Shown: positions 44,100 through 53,262 of the stretch, in pieces | Layout: each line of letters opens with the position of its first letter | How positions within the stretch are numbered: the stretch's first letter is position 1 | Origin: Fictibacillus nanhaiensis | Lineage (GTDB): Bacteria; Bacillota; Bacilli; Bacillales; Fictibacillaceae | Assembly: GCA_016401345.1 (NCBI GenBank) | Contig: JAEACG010000001.1 | Coordinates: 620,001 to 684,000, forward strand | Length of the DNA: 64,000 nt | Direction: 5' to 3' | The notes under the pieces: generated by a model | Database searches by the model: none | Seen by the model: only the letters and a program-made list of their open reading frames with translations | Told to the model about the DNA's origin: nothing | Translations under genes and position numbers: made by a program

Positions 44100-44113
44100 T
44101 TTGATTTATTGAG

Positions 44114-44143
44114 AGCTGACTCTTTTTGGAGTCAGCTTTTTTT
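44114..44143 (+). terminator. intrinsic terminator after rocD
   Basis: AGCTGACTC (44114-44122) and GAGTCAGCT (44129-44137), 9-bp stem, 6-nt loop, seven T. Confidence 0.85.
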
Positions 44144-44202
44144 AGGGCTACAATTGAGCTAAATTTCATATACGGACTAGGGTATTAATCCGTTTTTTAA
44201 TA

Positions 44203-44310
44203 GATGAATCCACAACTTTTATGGATCAATCCAAAAGTTTTAGCGGTTTATCCAGAAGTTTTAGCTCTCAATCCAAAAGTTTTCACTGTTTATCCACGAG
44301 TCTACAAATA
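44203..44310. repeat. 21-bp tandem repeat array, five units
   Basis: ATCCA occurs at exactly 21-base spacing (44208, 44229, 44250, 44271, 44292). Each unit reads roughly ATCCAnAAGTTTTAGCnnTnA, with units 2-4 the best conserved. It is noncoding, since both strands carry stops in each unit. Confidence 0.85.
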
Positions 44311-44350
44311 TCGACATTTGTACTGCAACTGATACCCCTCACTTAAATCA

Positions 44351-44380
44351 AAAAAAAGAAGCAGCCATGAGCTGCTTCTT
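44351..44380 (-). terminator. intrinsic terminator after the SDR gene
   Basis: Minus strand AAGAAGCAGC and GCTGCTTCTT, 10-bp perfect stem with 5-nt loop, then T. Confidence 0.8.
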
Positions 44381-44384
44381 CCCT

Positions 44385-45173
44385 TTATAGTGCTTTCACC
44401 ATACCGCCATCGATCAGCAGTGACTGGCCAGTTATATAAGTGTTTGCGTCAGAGCACAGGAATACGACCATCTTAGCAAATTCCGCAGGTTTACCGTATC
44501 GTCCAAGTGGAATTCCGCTTTCCATGGAAGTTCTAACGTCTTCAGCAGAAACTCCTTTTTTATCAGCCATCATCTGGTCTAATTCACCTACTCGATCTGT
44601 TCCGATGCGTCCAGGTCCGATGGTATTAATCAGAATGCCTTCTTTCCCTAGCTCTTGTGAAAGACTCTTTGATAATCCATTAATCGCTGTTCGAAAAGTG
44701 TTTGATAAGATGAGTCCGTCGATTGGTTGTTTAAAAGACGAAGAAGCGATATTTACGATGCGTCCTCCACCGTTTTTAAGCATATTAGGCGTAACGGCTC
44801 GAACGGTACGTACAAGGCTCAGTAACGTTAACTCAAATGCTCCCTGCCAATGCTCATCCTCAAAATCATTAAACGTACCAGCAGGAGGACCACCTGCATT
44901 GTTCACGAGCACGTCCACACTGCCCAACTTCTCTACGGCAGCTGCAACGAGTTCATCGATCTCATTACGCTGTGTGATGTCACATTTTTTATAATGAACA
45001 TCCGTACCTGTTTCACGCTTTATCTCTTCTGCAGTCAGAGAAAGCTGATCTTCATCTCGGCTTGTCAACATCACGTTCGCACCTTCACGGGCAAATTCCA
45101 ATGCACAAGCTTTTCCGAGCCCTTTACTTGAAGCAAGGACGAGTACATTTTTTCCTTTTAATCCTAGATCCAT
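44385..45173 (-). CDS. atypical short-chain dehydrogenase/reductase
   Basis: A 262-residue SDR fold. NNAGGPP, RIVNIASSS and the C-terminal GQSLLIDGGMVKAL are typical, but the N-terminal cofactor loop reads ASSKGLGKA instead of a full glycine-rich motif. The segment where YxxxK should lie (SSSFKQPIDGLILSNTFR) has no tyrosine. This belongs to the group of beta-ketoacyl-reductase-like SDRs with a changed active site. It is next to a gabD-type gene, in the same direction, with 30 bp between. Whether it is an active reductase is unclear. Confidence 0.8.
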   Translation of the reverse strand: MDLGLKGKNVLVLASSKGLGKACALEFAREGANVMLTSRDEDQLSLTAEEIKRETGTDVHYKKCDITQRNEIDELVAAAVEKLGSVDVLVNNAGGPPAGTFNDFEDEHWQGAFELTLLSLVRTVRAVTPNMLKNGGGRIVNIASSSFKQPIDGLILSNTFRTAINGLSKSLSQELGKEGILINTIGPGRIGTDRVGELDQMMADKKGVSAEDVRTSMESGIPLGRYGKPAEFAKMVVFLCSDANTYITGQSLLIDGGMVKAL

Positions 45174-45203
45174 ATCACAATCACCTGGTTTCTTAGAGAG
45201 ATT

Positions 45204-46628
45204 TTACAATACGAAACTTACGTACTTCGTTTCCAGATAAGCTTCCATACCTTCTACGCCACCTTCACGTCCAAGACCGCTCTCTTTCATACCTCCGAAC
45301 GGTGCTTGTGCAGCGGAAGGAACACCATCGTTCCAGCCGATGATTCCATAATCTAGTCCTTCAACAACTTGAGTTCCTTTGGACATGCTTTCTGTATAAA
45401 CATATGCCGCTAAACCAAACGGACTCGTGTTTGCGAGACGAATACCTTCTTCAACACTGCTGATCTTGTGAATTGGAATGACTGGACCGAACGTTTCTTC
45501 ATTCATGATCAGCATATCTTGTGAAACATTCTTTAAGACTGTCGGCTCGTAATAATACCCACCGTTATCTGCTCTTCCTTTTCCGCCTGTTACACACTCT
45601 GCACCATTTGAAACAGCATTTTCCACGTGCTCGGAGATTTTTTCATATCCGTCTTTGTTGATGATCGGACCGATATCTGTACCTTCTTCTAAACCGTTTC
45701 CTACTTTTAGTTTCTTTGCTTCAGCAGCTACTCGTTCTACAAACTCTTCATAAACACTTTCTTGCACGTATACTCGGTTGATACAAATACACGTTTGACC
45801 TGCGTTACGAAACTTAGAAGCTACAATTCCAGCTACTGCTTTTTTTAGGTCTGCATCCTCTAGTACAACTGCTGGAGCATGACCTCCTAGTTCCATAGAA
45901 ACGTTCTTTACAGTTGCGGCACTTTGCTCGATCAATTTCTTACCAATCTCTGTAGAGCCTGTAAAGGTCACTTTTCTAACTTTCTCAGAATCCATAATCG
46001 CTTTGCCGATCACAGAAGAAGATCCTGTTACGAGATTGATTACACCTTTTGGAAAGCCTGCTTGATCTGCTAATTCTACTAATTTAATCGCAGTTAATGG
46101 TGTTTCTTTTGGTGGCTTCACAATAAACGTACAGCCTGCAGCGAGCGCTGGACCTAGCTTTCTTGTGATCATTGCTGCTGGAAAGTTCCATGGCGTGATG
46201 GCCGCTACCACCCCAACAGGTTGGCGTAATACTTGCATTCTTTTATTTTCTGCACTTGAAGGAATCGTACGACCGTAGATGCGCTTCCCTTCTTCTGCAT
46301 ACCACTTAATAAAGGAGGCAGCATACATCACTTCGCCTACAGATTCTTTTAACGGTTTTCCCATCTCAAGCGTCATTAGTTCTGCTAATTCTTCTTTTTG
46401 TTCGATCATTAAGTCATGCAGTTTCATAAGATAGTCAGCGCGTTCATAAGCTGTTAACTTAGACCAGCTCGGAAATGCTTTGTGAGCTGCATCAATTGCA
46501 GCATCTGTTTCTTCTTTTCCACAAGATGCCACAGTTCCTACCACTTCACCGTTAGCAGGGTTGTAAACCTCTATTTTTTCGAGAGAATCTCCTGTCCATG
46601 AACCGTTAATATAAAGCAGCTTTTCCAT
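45204..46628 (-). CDS. gabD: NAD(P)-dependent succinate-semialdehyde-type dehydrogenase
   Basis: A 474-residue aldehyde dehydrogenase. The catalytic Cys is in AGQTCICINR and the general base Glu in ELGGHAP, with TPWNFPAAMI and TFTGSTEIGK for cofactor binding. Cys-x-Cys at the nucleophile and the RKLGPALAAGC stretch favour the GabD subfamily. No gabT is adjacent, so the substrate is inferred. The start has GAGGAGGAATTC. It sits between yisK and the SDR gene, probably in one transcript. Confidence 0.85.
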   Translation of the reverse strand: MEKLLYINGSWTGDSLEKIEVYNPANGEVVGTVASCGKEETDAAIDAAHKAFPSWSKLTAYERADYLMKLHDLMIEQKEELAELMTLEMGKPLKESVGEVMYAASFIKWYAEEGKRIYGRTIPSSAENKRMQVLRQPVGVVAAITPWNFPAAMITRKLGPALAAGCTFIVKPPKETPLTAIKLVELADQAGFPKGVINLVTGSSSVIGKAIMDSEKVRKVTFTGSTEIGKKLIEQSAATVKNVSMELGGHAPAVVLEDADLKKAVAGIVASKFRNAGQTCICINRVYVQESVYEEFVERVAAEAKKLKVGNGLEEGTDIGPIINKDGYEKISEHVENAVSNGAECVTGGKGRADNGGYYYEPTVLKNVSQDMLIMNEETFGPVIPIHKISSVEEGIRLANTSPFGLAAYVYTESMSKGTQVVEGLDYGIIGWNDGVPSAAQAPFGGMKESGLGREGGVEGMEAYLETKYVSFVL

Positions 46629-46664
46629 GTGAATTCCTCCTCTATGTAACTAGTTAATTCGACT

Positions 46665-47549
46665 TCATTCTACTATTTCATTACGAAGTGTCCCGATTCC
46701 TTCAATTGTAATCTCGATAACATCTCTTGGCTTTAAAAAAACAGGTGGCTTCATTCCTTTACCTACTCCAGCAGGTGTACCTGTTGCGATAATATCTCCC
46801 GCTTCAAGCGTCATGCCTTTTGAAAGCTCAGTGATCATCGTCGGTATATCAAAGATAAAATCAGATGTGTTTCCGTTCTGCCTTACTTCTCCGTTTACTT
46901 TTGTAACGATCGATAGGTTTTCCGGGTTTGGTACATCAGAATGATGAACAATCCATGGACCCATCGGGCAAGTTCCATTCAAACTTTTCCCGAGCAAAAA
47001 TTGCTTATGCTTCTTCTGAAGATCACGTGCTGTAATATCGTTGATGATGGTATAGCCGAAAATGTGATCCATCGCGTTCTCTTTCTTTATACCTGTACCC
47101 GTTTTGCCGATAATTACGGCAAGTTCACCTTCATAGTCAAGCTGATTGGTTATAGACGAGTGATTTGGAATACCATCTCCATGACCGATCACAGACGTAG
47201 GAGCTTTTGAAAATACCATGATATCTTCAGGAATGTCCATTTCGCTTCCCATCTCTATCGCATGATCGCGATAATTTTTCCCGATACAGAATACATTTTT
47301 CCATGGACGCGGGATAGGTGATTTTAACTGGACTTCATTTAACTCATATGTATGGTTCTGTGCAGAATCAGAATGAATCAAAGTCTCGACTTGCTCAAAA
47401 ACTGATTCTCCAAGTGAAATAGCTTTAATTAATGTTGATGGAAACTTCACATCACTGCTCTTAGCAAGTGCTGTTAAATTGAATACCTTTTCTTCTTTTA
47501 CGATGCCTATAAACGTCTTTTCATTCCTAACAGCTGTAACCCATTTCAC
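46665..47549 (-). CDS. yisK: YisK-like fumarylacetoacetate-hydrolase-family protein
   Basis: A 294-residue FAH-fold protein. Metal-binding acidic residues lie in NQLDYEGELAVIIG, and the active-site signature is FCIGKNYRDHAIEMG with GTPAGVGKGMKPP. B. subtilis YisK is reported to be an oxaloacetate decarboxylase that also affects cell shape through Mbl. The start is GTG at 47549 with AAAAAGGAGG about 11 bases upstream. It heads a probable yisK-gabD-SDR unit. Confidence 0.88.
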   Translation of the reverse strand: MKWVTAVRNEKTFIGIVKEEKVFNLTALAKSSDVKFPSTLIKAISLGESVFEQVETLIHSDSAQNHTYELNEVQLKSPIPRPWKNVFCIGKNYRDHAIEMGSEMDIPEDIMVFSKAPTSVIGHGDGIPNHSSITNQLDYEGELAVIIGKTGTGIKKENAMDHIFGYTIINDITARDLQKKHKQFLLGKSLNGTCPMGPWIVHHSDVPNPENLSIVTKVNGEVRQNGNTSDFIFDIPTMITELSKGMTLEAGDIIATGTPAGVGKGMKPPVFLKPRDVIEITIEGIGTLRNEIVE

Positions 47550-47744
47550 AATAACGAATTCCTCCTTTTTAACAAACGCTTACAAAGTAATTATTACTAC
47601 TATATAGGTTCTGACTTTGTACCGTAAAGAAATTTGCTGTATGAAAACACAATACTCATTTTTGATTCTTTTTAAAATATGGTAAAATAGTTTGTCATCT
47701 AAAACGCCCAATTGAATGGGTAACAGTAATGAGGTTATCAAATT

Positions 47745-49499
47745 ATGAAAACTGTACTAAGTACGTTAAATGCTAAATATATACACACGTGTCTTGCGCT
47801 GCGCTATTTAAAGGCCTATAGCGAGCCTGATTTCCCTGTGACGATTCGAGAGTTCACGATCAAGGATCCTTCTCTTAATATCGTGACTGATCTTTACAGC
47901 CAAGAGCCTGATGTTCTCGGATTCAGCTGCTATATTTGGAACATTGAAGAGACGATAAAAGTAATTCAGATGTTTAAAAAGATCAAGCCAGAAACGAAAA
48001 TCGTTTTAGGTGGACCTGAAGTATCTTACGATGTGGCGCATTGGCTCGAGAGCATTCCAGAAGTGGATTTTATCGTTGTTAATGAAGGGGAGGAAACATT
48101 TAAGCATTTGTTGACTCAAATTCAGAACGGTGCTGGATTTGATTCCGTAGCTGGCCTTGCTTATCGAAAAGACGGAAAGCCAAAAATTAATGGTCCGCGT
48201 GAAAAACTGGACTTAAAAGCCGTACCATCACCTTTCCGCTTCGAAGAAGATATCCAGTCACTATCAAAAAGGATCACTTATTTTGAAACAAGCCGCGGCT
48301 GTCCCTATTCATGTGCGTTTTGCTTGTCTTCTATTGAAGTTGGTGTTCGATATTTTGACCCTACACTCGTTAAAGATGATTTGATCTTTTTGATGGATAA
48401 CGGAGCAAAGATCATTAAGTTTGTAGACAGAACATTTAACATTCGCAGAGATTATGCACTCGATATGTTTTCGTTCTTGATCGAAAACAGAAGACCAGGA
48501 GTTGTTTTTCAGTTTGAGATCACAGCTGATATCATGAGGCCAGAAGTCATCGATTACTTGAACGAACATGCACCAAAAGGGCTCTTCCGTTTTGAAATCG
48601 GTGTTCAATCTACAAATGACGCGGTTAACGAACTGGTACAACGCCGACAGAATTTCGAAAAGCTGACTCGTACGGTAACAACTGTGCGCGATGGCGGGAA
48701 GATCGTTCAGCATCTGGACTTAATCGCTGGATTGCCTGAGGAAGACTACAACTCGTTCAGAAAAACATTTAACGATGTATTCGCTTTTGGCATCGAAGAA
48801 GTTCAGTTAGGTTTCTTAAAGATGTTAAGAGGGACAGGTCTACGATTAACAGCTGAAAAACATGACTACGTGTATATGGATCACTCTCCATATGAGATCT
48901 TAGGAAACAATGTTCTTACTTTTGATGAGATTATTCGTATCAAACAAGTTGAAGACGTATTAGAAAAATATTGGAACGACCATCGAATGGATCATACCGT
49001 TAAATACCTGATACACCATGTATTCCAATCGCCTTTTGATTTCTTCCAAGAATTCGGGACTTATTGGGAAACGCGCGGTTGGTCAAGAATCGGTCATCAA
49101 TTAGAAGACTTATACACGCGCTTGATCGCATTCTTAACGGAAGCTGCACCACATGCACTTCCTGTTGCTGAAAGCCTGATGAAGCTTGATTATTTAGAAA
49201 GACAACAGTTCAAACCTCGTAAACCATGGTGGGAGAACACACAGAACAAAGAAGAAACATCTAGAGTGCTTTCGCTGCTCGCTCAATACCCGGAAATGAT
49301 CGATGGCTTTCCAGCTCTTTCTGAAAAAGATATGCATAAACACGCTTTTGTCACAGAAACAGCGATTGATCCATTATCAGATCAACTAGTGCCACAAGGG
49401 GAGAAAAATTTCTTACTTATTGCGTTGTTTGATCCTAAGCAACAATCAACAAAAGTGTTCACAACATCTAAAAAGTCATTGTTAACAAAAAATTCGTAA
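47745..49499 (+). CDS. B12-binding-domain radical SAM protein
   Basis: 584 residues. A cobalamin-binding domain (about 1-135; PDVLGFSCYIWNIEE, IVLGGPEV) is followed by a radical SAM core with the cluster motif RGCPYSCAFC near residue 190, and a C-terminal DUF4080-like region. The cobalamin domain lacks a clear DxHxxG, so cofactor use is uncertain. The ATG has AATGAGGTT upstream. It stands alone, divergent from yisK, so the reaction cannot be inferred. Confidence 0.85.
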   Translation: MKTVLSTLNAKYIHTCLALRYLKAYSEPDFPVTIREFTIKDPSLNIVTDLYSQEPDVLGFSCYIWNIEETIKVIQMFKKIKPETKIVLGGPEVSYDVAHWLESIPEVDFIVVNEGEETFKHLLTQIQNGAGFDSVAGLAYRKDGKPKINGPREKLDLKAVPSPFRFEEDIQSLSKRITYFETSRGCPYSCAFCLSSIEVGVRYFDPTLVKDDLIFLMDNGAKIIKFVDRTFNIRRDYALDMFSFLIENRRPGVVFQFEITADIMRPEVIDYLNEHAPKGLFRFEIGVQSTNDAVNELVQRRQNFEKLTRTVTTVRDGGKIVQHLDLIAGLPEEDYNSFRKTFNDVFAFGIEEVQLGFLKMLRGTGLRLTAEKHDYVYMDHSPYEILGNNVLTFDEIIRIKQVEDVLEKYWNDHRMDHTVKYLIHHVFQSPFDFFQEFGTYWETRGWSRIGHQLEDLYTRLIAFLTEAAPHALPVAESLMKLDYLERQQFKPRKPWWENTQNKEETSRVLSLLAQYPEMIDGFPALSEKDMHKHAFVTETAIDPLSDQLVPQGEKNFLLIALFDPKQQSTKVFTTSKKSLLTKNS

Positions 49500-49526
49500 A
49501 TTGTGAAAGCGGGGATCTCCGTTCGA

Positions 49527-49584
49527 GGGTACATGGTTTCCGCGGGGCTCACCTGTCCCACTCGTCCCGCAGGAGTCAGTACCC
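49527..49584. repeat. dispersed palindromic repeat, copy D (short)
   Basis: GGGTAC, TTTCCGCGGGG, CTCACCTGTCCCACTCGTCCCGCAGGAGTC (two parts) and GTACCC. It lacks the central arm of copy C, and its outer ends GGGTAC/GTACCC pair. Confidence 0.7.
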
Positions 49585-49656
49585 TTCCACTCCAATCCCT
49601 AAAAGTTAGCACGATAAAGATTAAAGACACTAACTAAAAAAAGCTAAGTAAAAAAC

Positions 49657-49694
49657 AAGGGTTTCGCAAGTAATATACTTGCGAAACCCTTTTT
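49657..49694. terminator. bidirectional intrinsic terminator
   Basis: A 15-bp perfect stem (49657-49671 with 49677-49691) and a 5-nt loop, with T on the plus side and, after one G, T on the minus side. It separates the radical SAM gene from the converging ykn genes. Confidence 0.85.
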
Positions 49695-49767
49695 CTTCTT
49701 ATAAAACGTAACACTAGTTTAATCCCACTTGTTTTTTATTGGTAAAAATTTAAGATCTAAATAGCAA

Positions 49768-50841
49768 TTACTTCTTTAAGACCGGCTGCCCTGAAACAAA
49801 AACAGGAGAAGGATTAAGTACGACAACCTGACCCTTTTTAAGTCCTTTGGTAATCTGAACATTACCCTTTTGCTCAAGACCCGCTGAAACCTTCAGCTTA
49901 TACAATTTGTTTTTCACAATCGTTAACACATACGTTTTCCCATCATCTTTTAAGATTGCTTGTTTTGGCACAGTAATCGCATTTTCTGCAAGTTTTTCTG
50001 TTACGATGATCTGAGCAGTTTGTCCTTCAACCCAAGCCGCTTCATCCTCTACGAGAACGGTTAACTTAAAATTATTCTGATCAGCTGGTAATACAGTTTG
50101 AACAGTACCCTTCAACATCTTTTCACCGTTGGACTTGATTAGAACTGAGTCTCCTGTCTTCACGAGAGACGCCATTTTCTGATCGATGTCAGCAACAAGT
50201 TCAAAGTTTCCTTGCCCTACAATGGATAGAAGCGGTTCATCATCGCCTACACCATTTAATTCTGAAACTACACCGTCAGCCGGACTTTTTACACTAAGAT
50301 CATCAAGCTGTTTTTCTAGATCTGATATTTCATCTGATAAGACGGAACTTTCGTTTTCAGCTAACTCATTTTGCAACTCAGCTTCTGCTAATTTTTCTTG
50401 AAGAAGTACTTTAGAATCTTTGCTGTCTTTTTCTTCATCAAAATCCGAGAGTTCACTTTTCCATTCACTTATTTGTCCAGAATAATGGTTGCTTCGAACA
50501 TCTGCTGCTTCTTGGTCTCGTTTCAAGTTGCGAAGTTCTTTTTCAATCTCTGCATTTTCATATGTAATTAAAGTTTGACCAGATGTAACGGTCTCCCCCT
50601 TCGATACCATTATTTCTTTAATCGAGCCTAGGGATGCATTTTCAAAAATCTCAAATGTATTCTTTGACTGAGCAACACCTGTTGTTTCGTGTTTTTTTGT
50701 AAAATCTTTCTGTGTAGATAGACCCGTTTCAACTCTAGGTGCTTCAACTGCGGCTGATTCCTTTTTATCGAAAATCACGATGTTCATCACGACAAGGAGG
50801 ATGACCATAATAGCTGCAGCAACCCATTTTAGTTTATTCAT
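49768..50841 (-). CDS. yknX: membrane-fusion protein of an efflux system (YknX-like)
   Basis: A 357-residue HlyD/RND-type adaptor. One N-terminal membrane helix (about 5-24) is followed by a biotinyl-lipoyl-like fold (GSIKEIMVSKGETVTSGQTL), a coiled-coil hairpin (about 100-195), and a beta-barrel and C-terminal region. In B. subtilis YknX works with YknW and the YknYZ ABC transporter against the SDP toxin. Here the gene is followed by a terminator and repeat, with no yknY or yknZ. The ATG at 50841 has AAGGAGGAGAC. Partners must be elsewhere, or the protein acts with another system. Confidence 0.85.
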   Translation of the reverse strand: MNKLKWVAAAIMVILLVVMNIVIFDKKESAAVEAPRVETGLSTQKDFTKKHETTGVAQSKNTFEIFENASLGSIKEIMVSKGETVTSGQTLITYENAEIEKELRNLKRDQEAADVRSNHYSGQISEWKSELSDFDEEKDSKDSKVLLQEKLAEAELQNELAENESSVLSDEISDLEKQLDDLSVKSPADGVVSELNGVGDDEPLLSIVGQGNFELVADIDQKMASLVKTGDSVLIKSNGEKMLKGTVQTVLPADQNNFKLTVLVEDEAAWVEGQTAQIIVTEKLAENAITVPKQAILKDDGKTYVLTIVKNKLYKLKVSAGLEQKGNVQITKGLKKGQVVVLNPSPVFVSGQPVLKK

Positions 50842-50856
50842 AAGCTTGTCTCCTCC

Positions 50857-51528
50857 TTAAACCAGCTGTCCACTAGTTAATGCAGCGTATAGTGAAGATA
50901 ATAAAATGAAAACAACAAAAAATCCTATTGTAACAATCAAGCAGTAATTCTTTTCTTTAAACGATAATTGTCGAAGTGCAAAATACAAAACAACTGAACC
51001 CCAGATTGTAAAGATATTGATGGCGTTTAAACATTCTTGCCAAAATCCTTGCTTAAAGAATAGTACACCAGCAAAACCGAAACCTAAAGGCTGAACTACT
51101 TCTTCAGCACCTGTTACAAACTGGATCGGTAGTTCGAATAGCAGCCCGAGAATAAATAAAAGATATACCGCTGTCATTACATAAAAAAGTGCTTTATATC
51201 CGATGTCCCGAAAAAAAACATACAAAAATAATGCTCCTGAATTTATTACTATGAATGGTACGATCAATCCCCAAGCACCACCTACTAAAGCGATAAGGTA
51301 TCGCAAGAGTTCAAGTTCCGCTCCACTTAGTTTAGCTGTTTCTACAAAAGAAATAGTTTTGAACGATGGGAACGCTGCAAAAAAAGAAAGTGCATGCAGC
51401 AACCCGCTAGCAACTAATATAGCAAAAAAACGGATCCAAAAACCCTCTTTATCTTTCCATTCATTATAAAACGCAAAATATGTATTCGGCTTAGTTAAAG
51501 CAGGAATAAATTGTGCCCTTCCTGTCAT
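50857..51528 (-). CDS. yknW: Yip1-family membrane protein (YknW-like)
   Basis: A 223-residue protein with five membrane helices in the Yip1 pattern. It lies 15 bp before yknX in the same direction, as in the B. subtilis yknWXYZ operon, where YknW helps assemble the transporter. The start at 51528 has AAGGGGGCGGC upstream. Assignment rests on topology and neighbour; sequence similarity could not be tested. Confidence 0.75.
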   Translation of the reverse strand: MTGRAQFIPALTKPNTYFAFYNEWKDKEGFWIRFFAILVASGLLHALSFFAAFPSFKTISFVETAKLSGAELELLRYLIALVGGAWGLIVPFIVINSGALFLYVFFRDIGYKALFYVMTAVYLLFILGLLFELPIQFVTGAEEVVQPLGFGFAGVLFFKQGFWQECLNAINIFTIWGSVVLYFALRQLSFKEKNYCLIVTIGFFVVFILLSSLYAALTSGQLV

Positions 51529-51607
51529 GGTGCCGCCCCCTTCTCTCTTTATCTCTGTCTATGTTATCACAATTTTTTACTCATAATGACAATTTCTGAC
51601 TCATTTT

Positions 51608-51636
51608 TGAAAAATAGTACCTTATCCGCATAATTA
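51608..51636 (+). promoter_or_regulatory. possible sigma-G promoter of the ger operon
   Basis: TGAAAA and CATAATTA, 15 bp apart, resemble forespore (sigma-G) elements; germination operons of this type are usually sigma-G controlled. The -35 match is weak. Confidence 0.3.
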
Positions 51637-51690
51637 CGTTGAGGTAGCAAAAACTAAAGCAAATTATTGCGAATCGGGATGATGTACATC

Positions 51691-53262
51691 ATGACTTTCT
51701 TTAAAAAACCAAAAAAATTACTAGAACAAAAAAGTACAGAAAAACACCAAGAACCTAATCCATCCGCTAGAACAAATTCATCTCAAAATTCACAGTTTGA
51801 ACAGGAGAAGAGCAACAATCAAAATAAGACAATAAATCAACTGTTAGCAGAAATTGAGGAGAGTTTTTCTTCATCACAAGATTTGCAGACGCATTGGATT
51901 GAAATGCCCTCTGATAAGAGTGACGTTGCTTTAATATTTTTAGATTCTATCATCGATAAACAAAAAATTAATCCTTTGTTTGAATTGGACAAAGATATTG
52001 ATCTTAGAACATTTGAAAAAGTAATAAATATTGATTTTAGGAAACAAACAGACTTTACAAATATAGAAGAGTTACTTTTACAATCTTATACGATTATATT
52101 TACAAAGGATACGACCTGTTATTATTCAGTATTCACACCGATTAAGACAGAACGAGACATTTCGGAACCAGATAACGAGGCTGTTATTCGCGGTTCTCAC
52201 GAAGGTTTTATAGAGAGTATGTCTACAAACATCGCTCTTATTAGGAAACGGCTGAAGAGTCAAAAGTTGGTTGTTAAATACTTAAAAGTTGGTAAAGAGA
52301 CACATACGAATGTAGCCATGCTTTATATGTCGGATATCGCCAATCCAGAACTACTTCATGAGATGGAAAGAAGAATCAATTCAATAGAAGCTGACGCTGT
52401 TATGACTCCTGGAAATATTGAGGAGAGCATAGAAGATAAAACATTTAGTCTGTTTCCACAAACCTTAAGTACAGAGCGGCCTGACCGTGTTGCTGCAAAC
52501 CTTATGGAAGGAAGAGTCGCATTATTGTATGACAGTTCACCAACTGTAAACATTGCTCCCGTGAACTTTTTTGTCTTTTATCAAACACCAGATGATTATA
52601 ATAAACGCTGGATGTTAGGAAGCTTTTATAGACTGATCCGATTGTTTAGCTTTTACATTGCCATAGGACTTCCGGCTTTTTATATTGCCGTCGTTTCCTT
52701 CCATTTTGAGGTCATCCCCTCTGCGTTAGTATTGTTGATGAAGAGTTCACTAGAGAATATACCTTACCCACCATTATTTGAAGCGTTAGTGATGGAGCTG
52801 ACGATTGAATTAATCCGTGAAGCAGCAATCCGTCTGCCTACAAGAATTGGTTCTACCATTGCCATTGTTGGTGGTTTAGTTATTGGAGATGCGGTAGTTA
52901 AAGCTGGGCTGATCTCGAACCTAATGATTATCGTTGTGGCTACAACGGCAATCGCTGCCTACACCGTACCTTCAAACGAGATGAGCTTAGCTGTTCGTTT
53001 ACTACGTTTTCCTTTCATGGTAGCTGCTGCAACTTTCGGGTTTCTAGGTATTATTTTTGGTTTGATCATTATGTTCTTTCATCTATGTCGTCTCTATTCT
53101 TTTGGAACACCTTATTTCGCACCGCTTGCGCCTTTTAGAATAGGAGACTTAAAGGATACAATCATTCGTTTACCCTTTTTCAAAATGAACTCCCGACCTG
53201 AAGATATTAGGCCGTTAAAGAAAGATGAAGATAATCACACCAGAAAGTGGGAAAAACAATGA
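51691..53262 (+). CDS. spore germination receptor subunit A (GerA family)
   Basis: About 523 residues. A Ser/Gln/Asn-rich N-terminus (to about 60) and a soluble domain (about 60-300) are followed by a membrane bundle. The family stretches IPYPPLFEALVMELTIELIREA and RLPTRIGSTIAIVGGLVIGDA are intact. It is the A subunit of a nutrient germinant receptor in the spore inner membrane. The start at 51691 is chosen over ATGs at 51679 and 51682, but none has a strong ribosome site. The stop overlaps the B-subunit start as ATGA. Confidence 0.92.
   Translation: MTFFKKPKKLLEQKSTEKHQEPNPSARTNSSQNSQFEQEKSNNQNKTINQLLAEIEESFSSSQDLQTHWIEMPSDKSDVALIFLDSIIDKQKINPLFELDKDIDLRTFEKVINIDFRKQTDFTNIEELLLQSYTIIFTKDTTCYYSVFTPIKTERDISEPDNEAVIRGSHEGFIESMSTNIALIRKRLKSQKLVVKYLKVGKETHTNVAMLYMSDIANPELLHEMERRINSIEADAVMTPGNIEESIEDKTFSLFPQTLSTERPDRVAANLMEGRVALLYDSSPTVNIAPVNFFVFYQTPDDYNKRWMLGSFYRLIRLFSFYIAIGLPAFYIAVVSFHFEVIPSALVLLMKSSLENIPYPPLFEALVMELTIELIREAAIRLPTRIGSTIAIVGGLVIGDAVVKAGLISNLMIIVVATTAIAAYTVPSNEMSLAVRLLRFPFMVAAATFGFLGIIFGLIIMFFHLCRLYSFGTPYFAPLAPFRIGDLKDTIIRLPFFKMNSRPEDIRPLKKDEDNHTRKWEKQ

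Noticed and set aside
44203-44310. Possible CRISPR array
   Set aside because: The unit is 21 bp with continuous similarity and no separate unique spacers of 25-40 bp, so it is a simple tandem repeat.
48309-48713. 134-residue frame antisense to the radical SAM gene
   Set aside because: It lies wholly inside a well-supported gene on the other strand and shows no family features.
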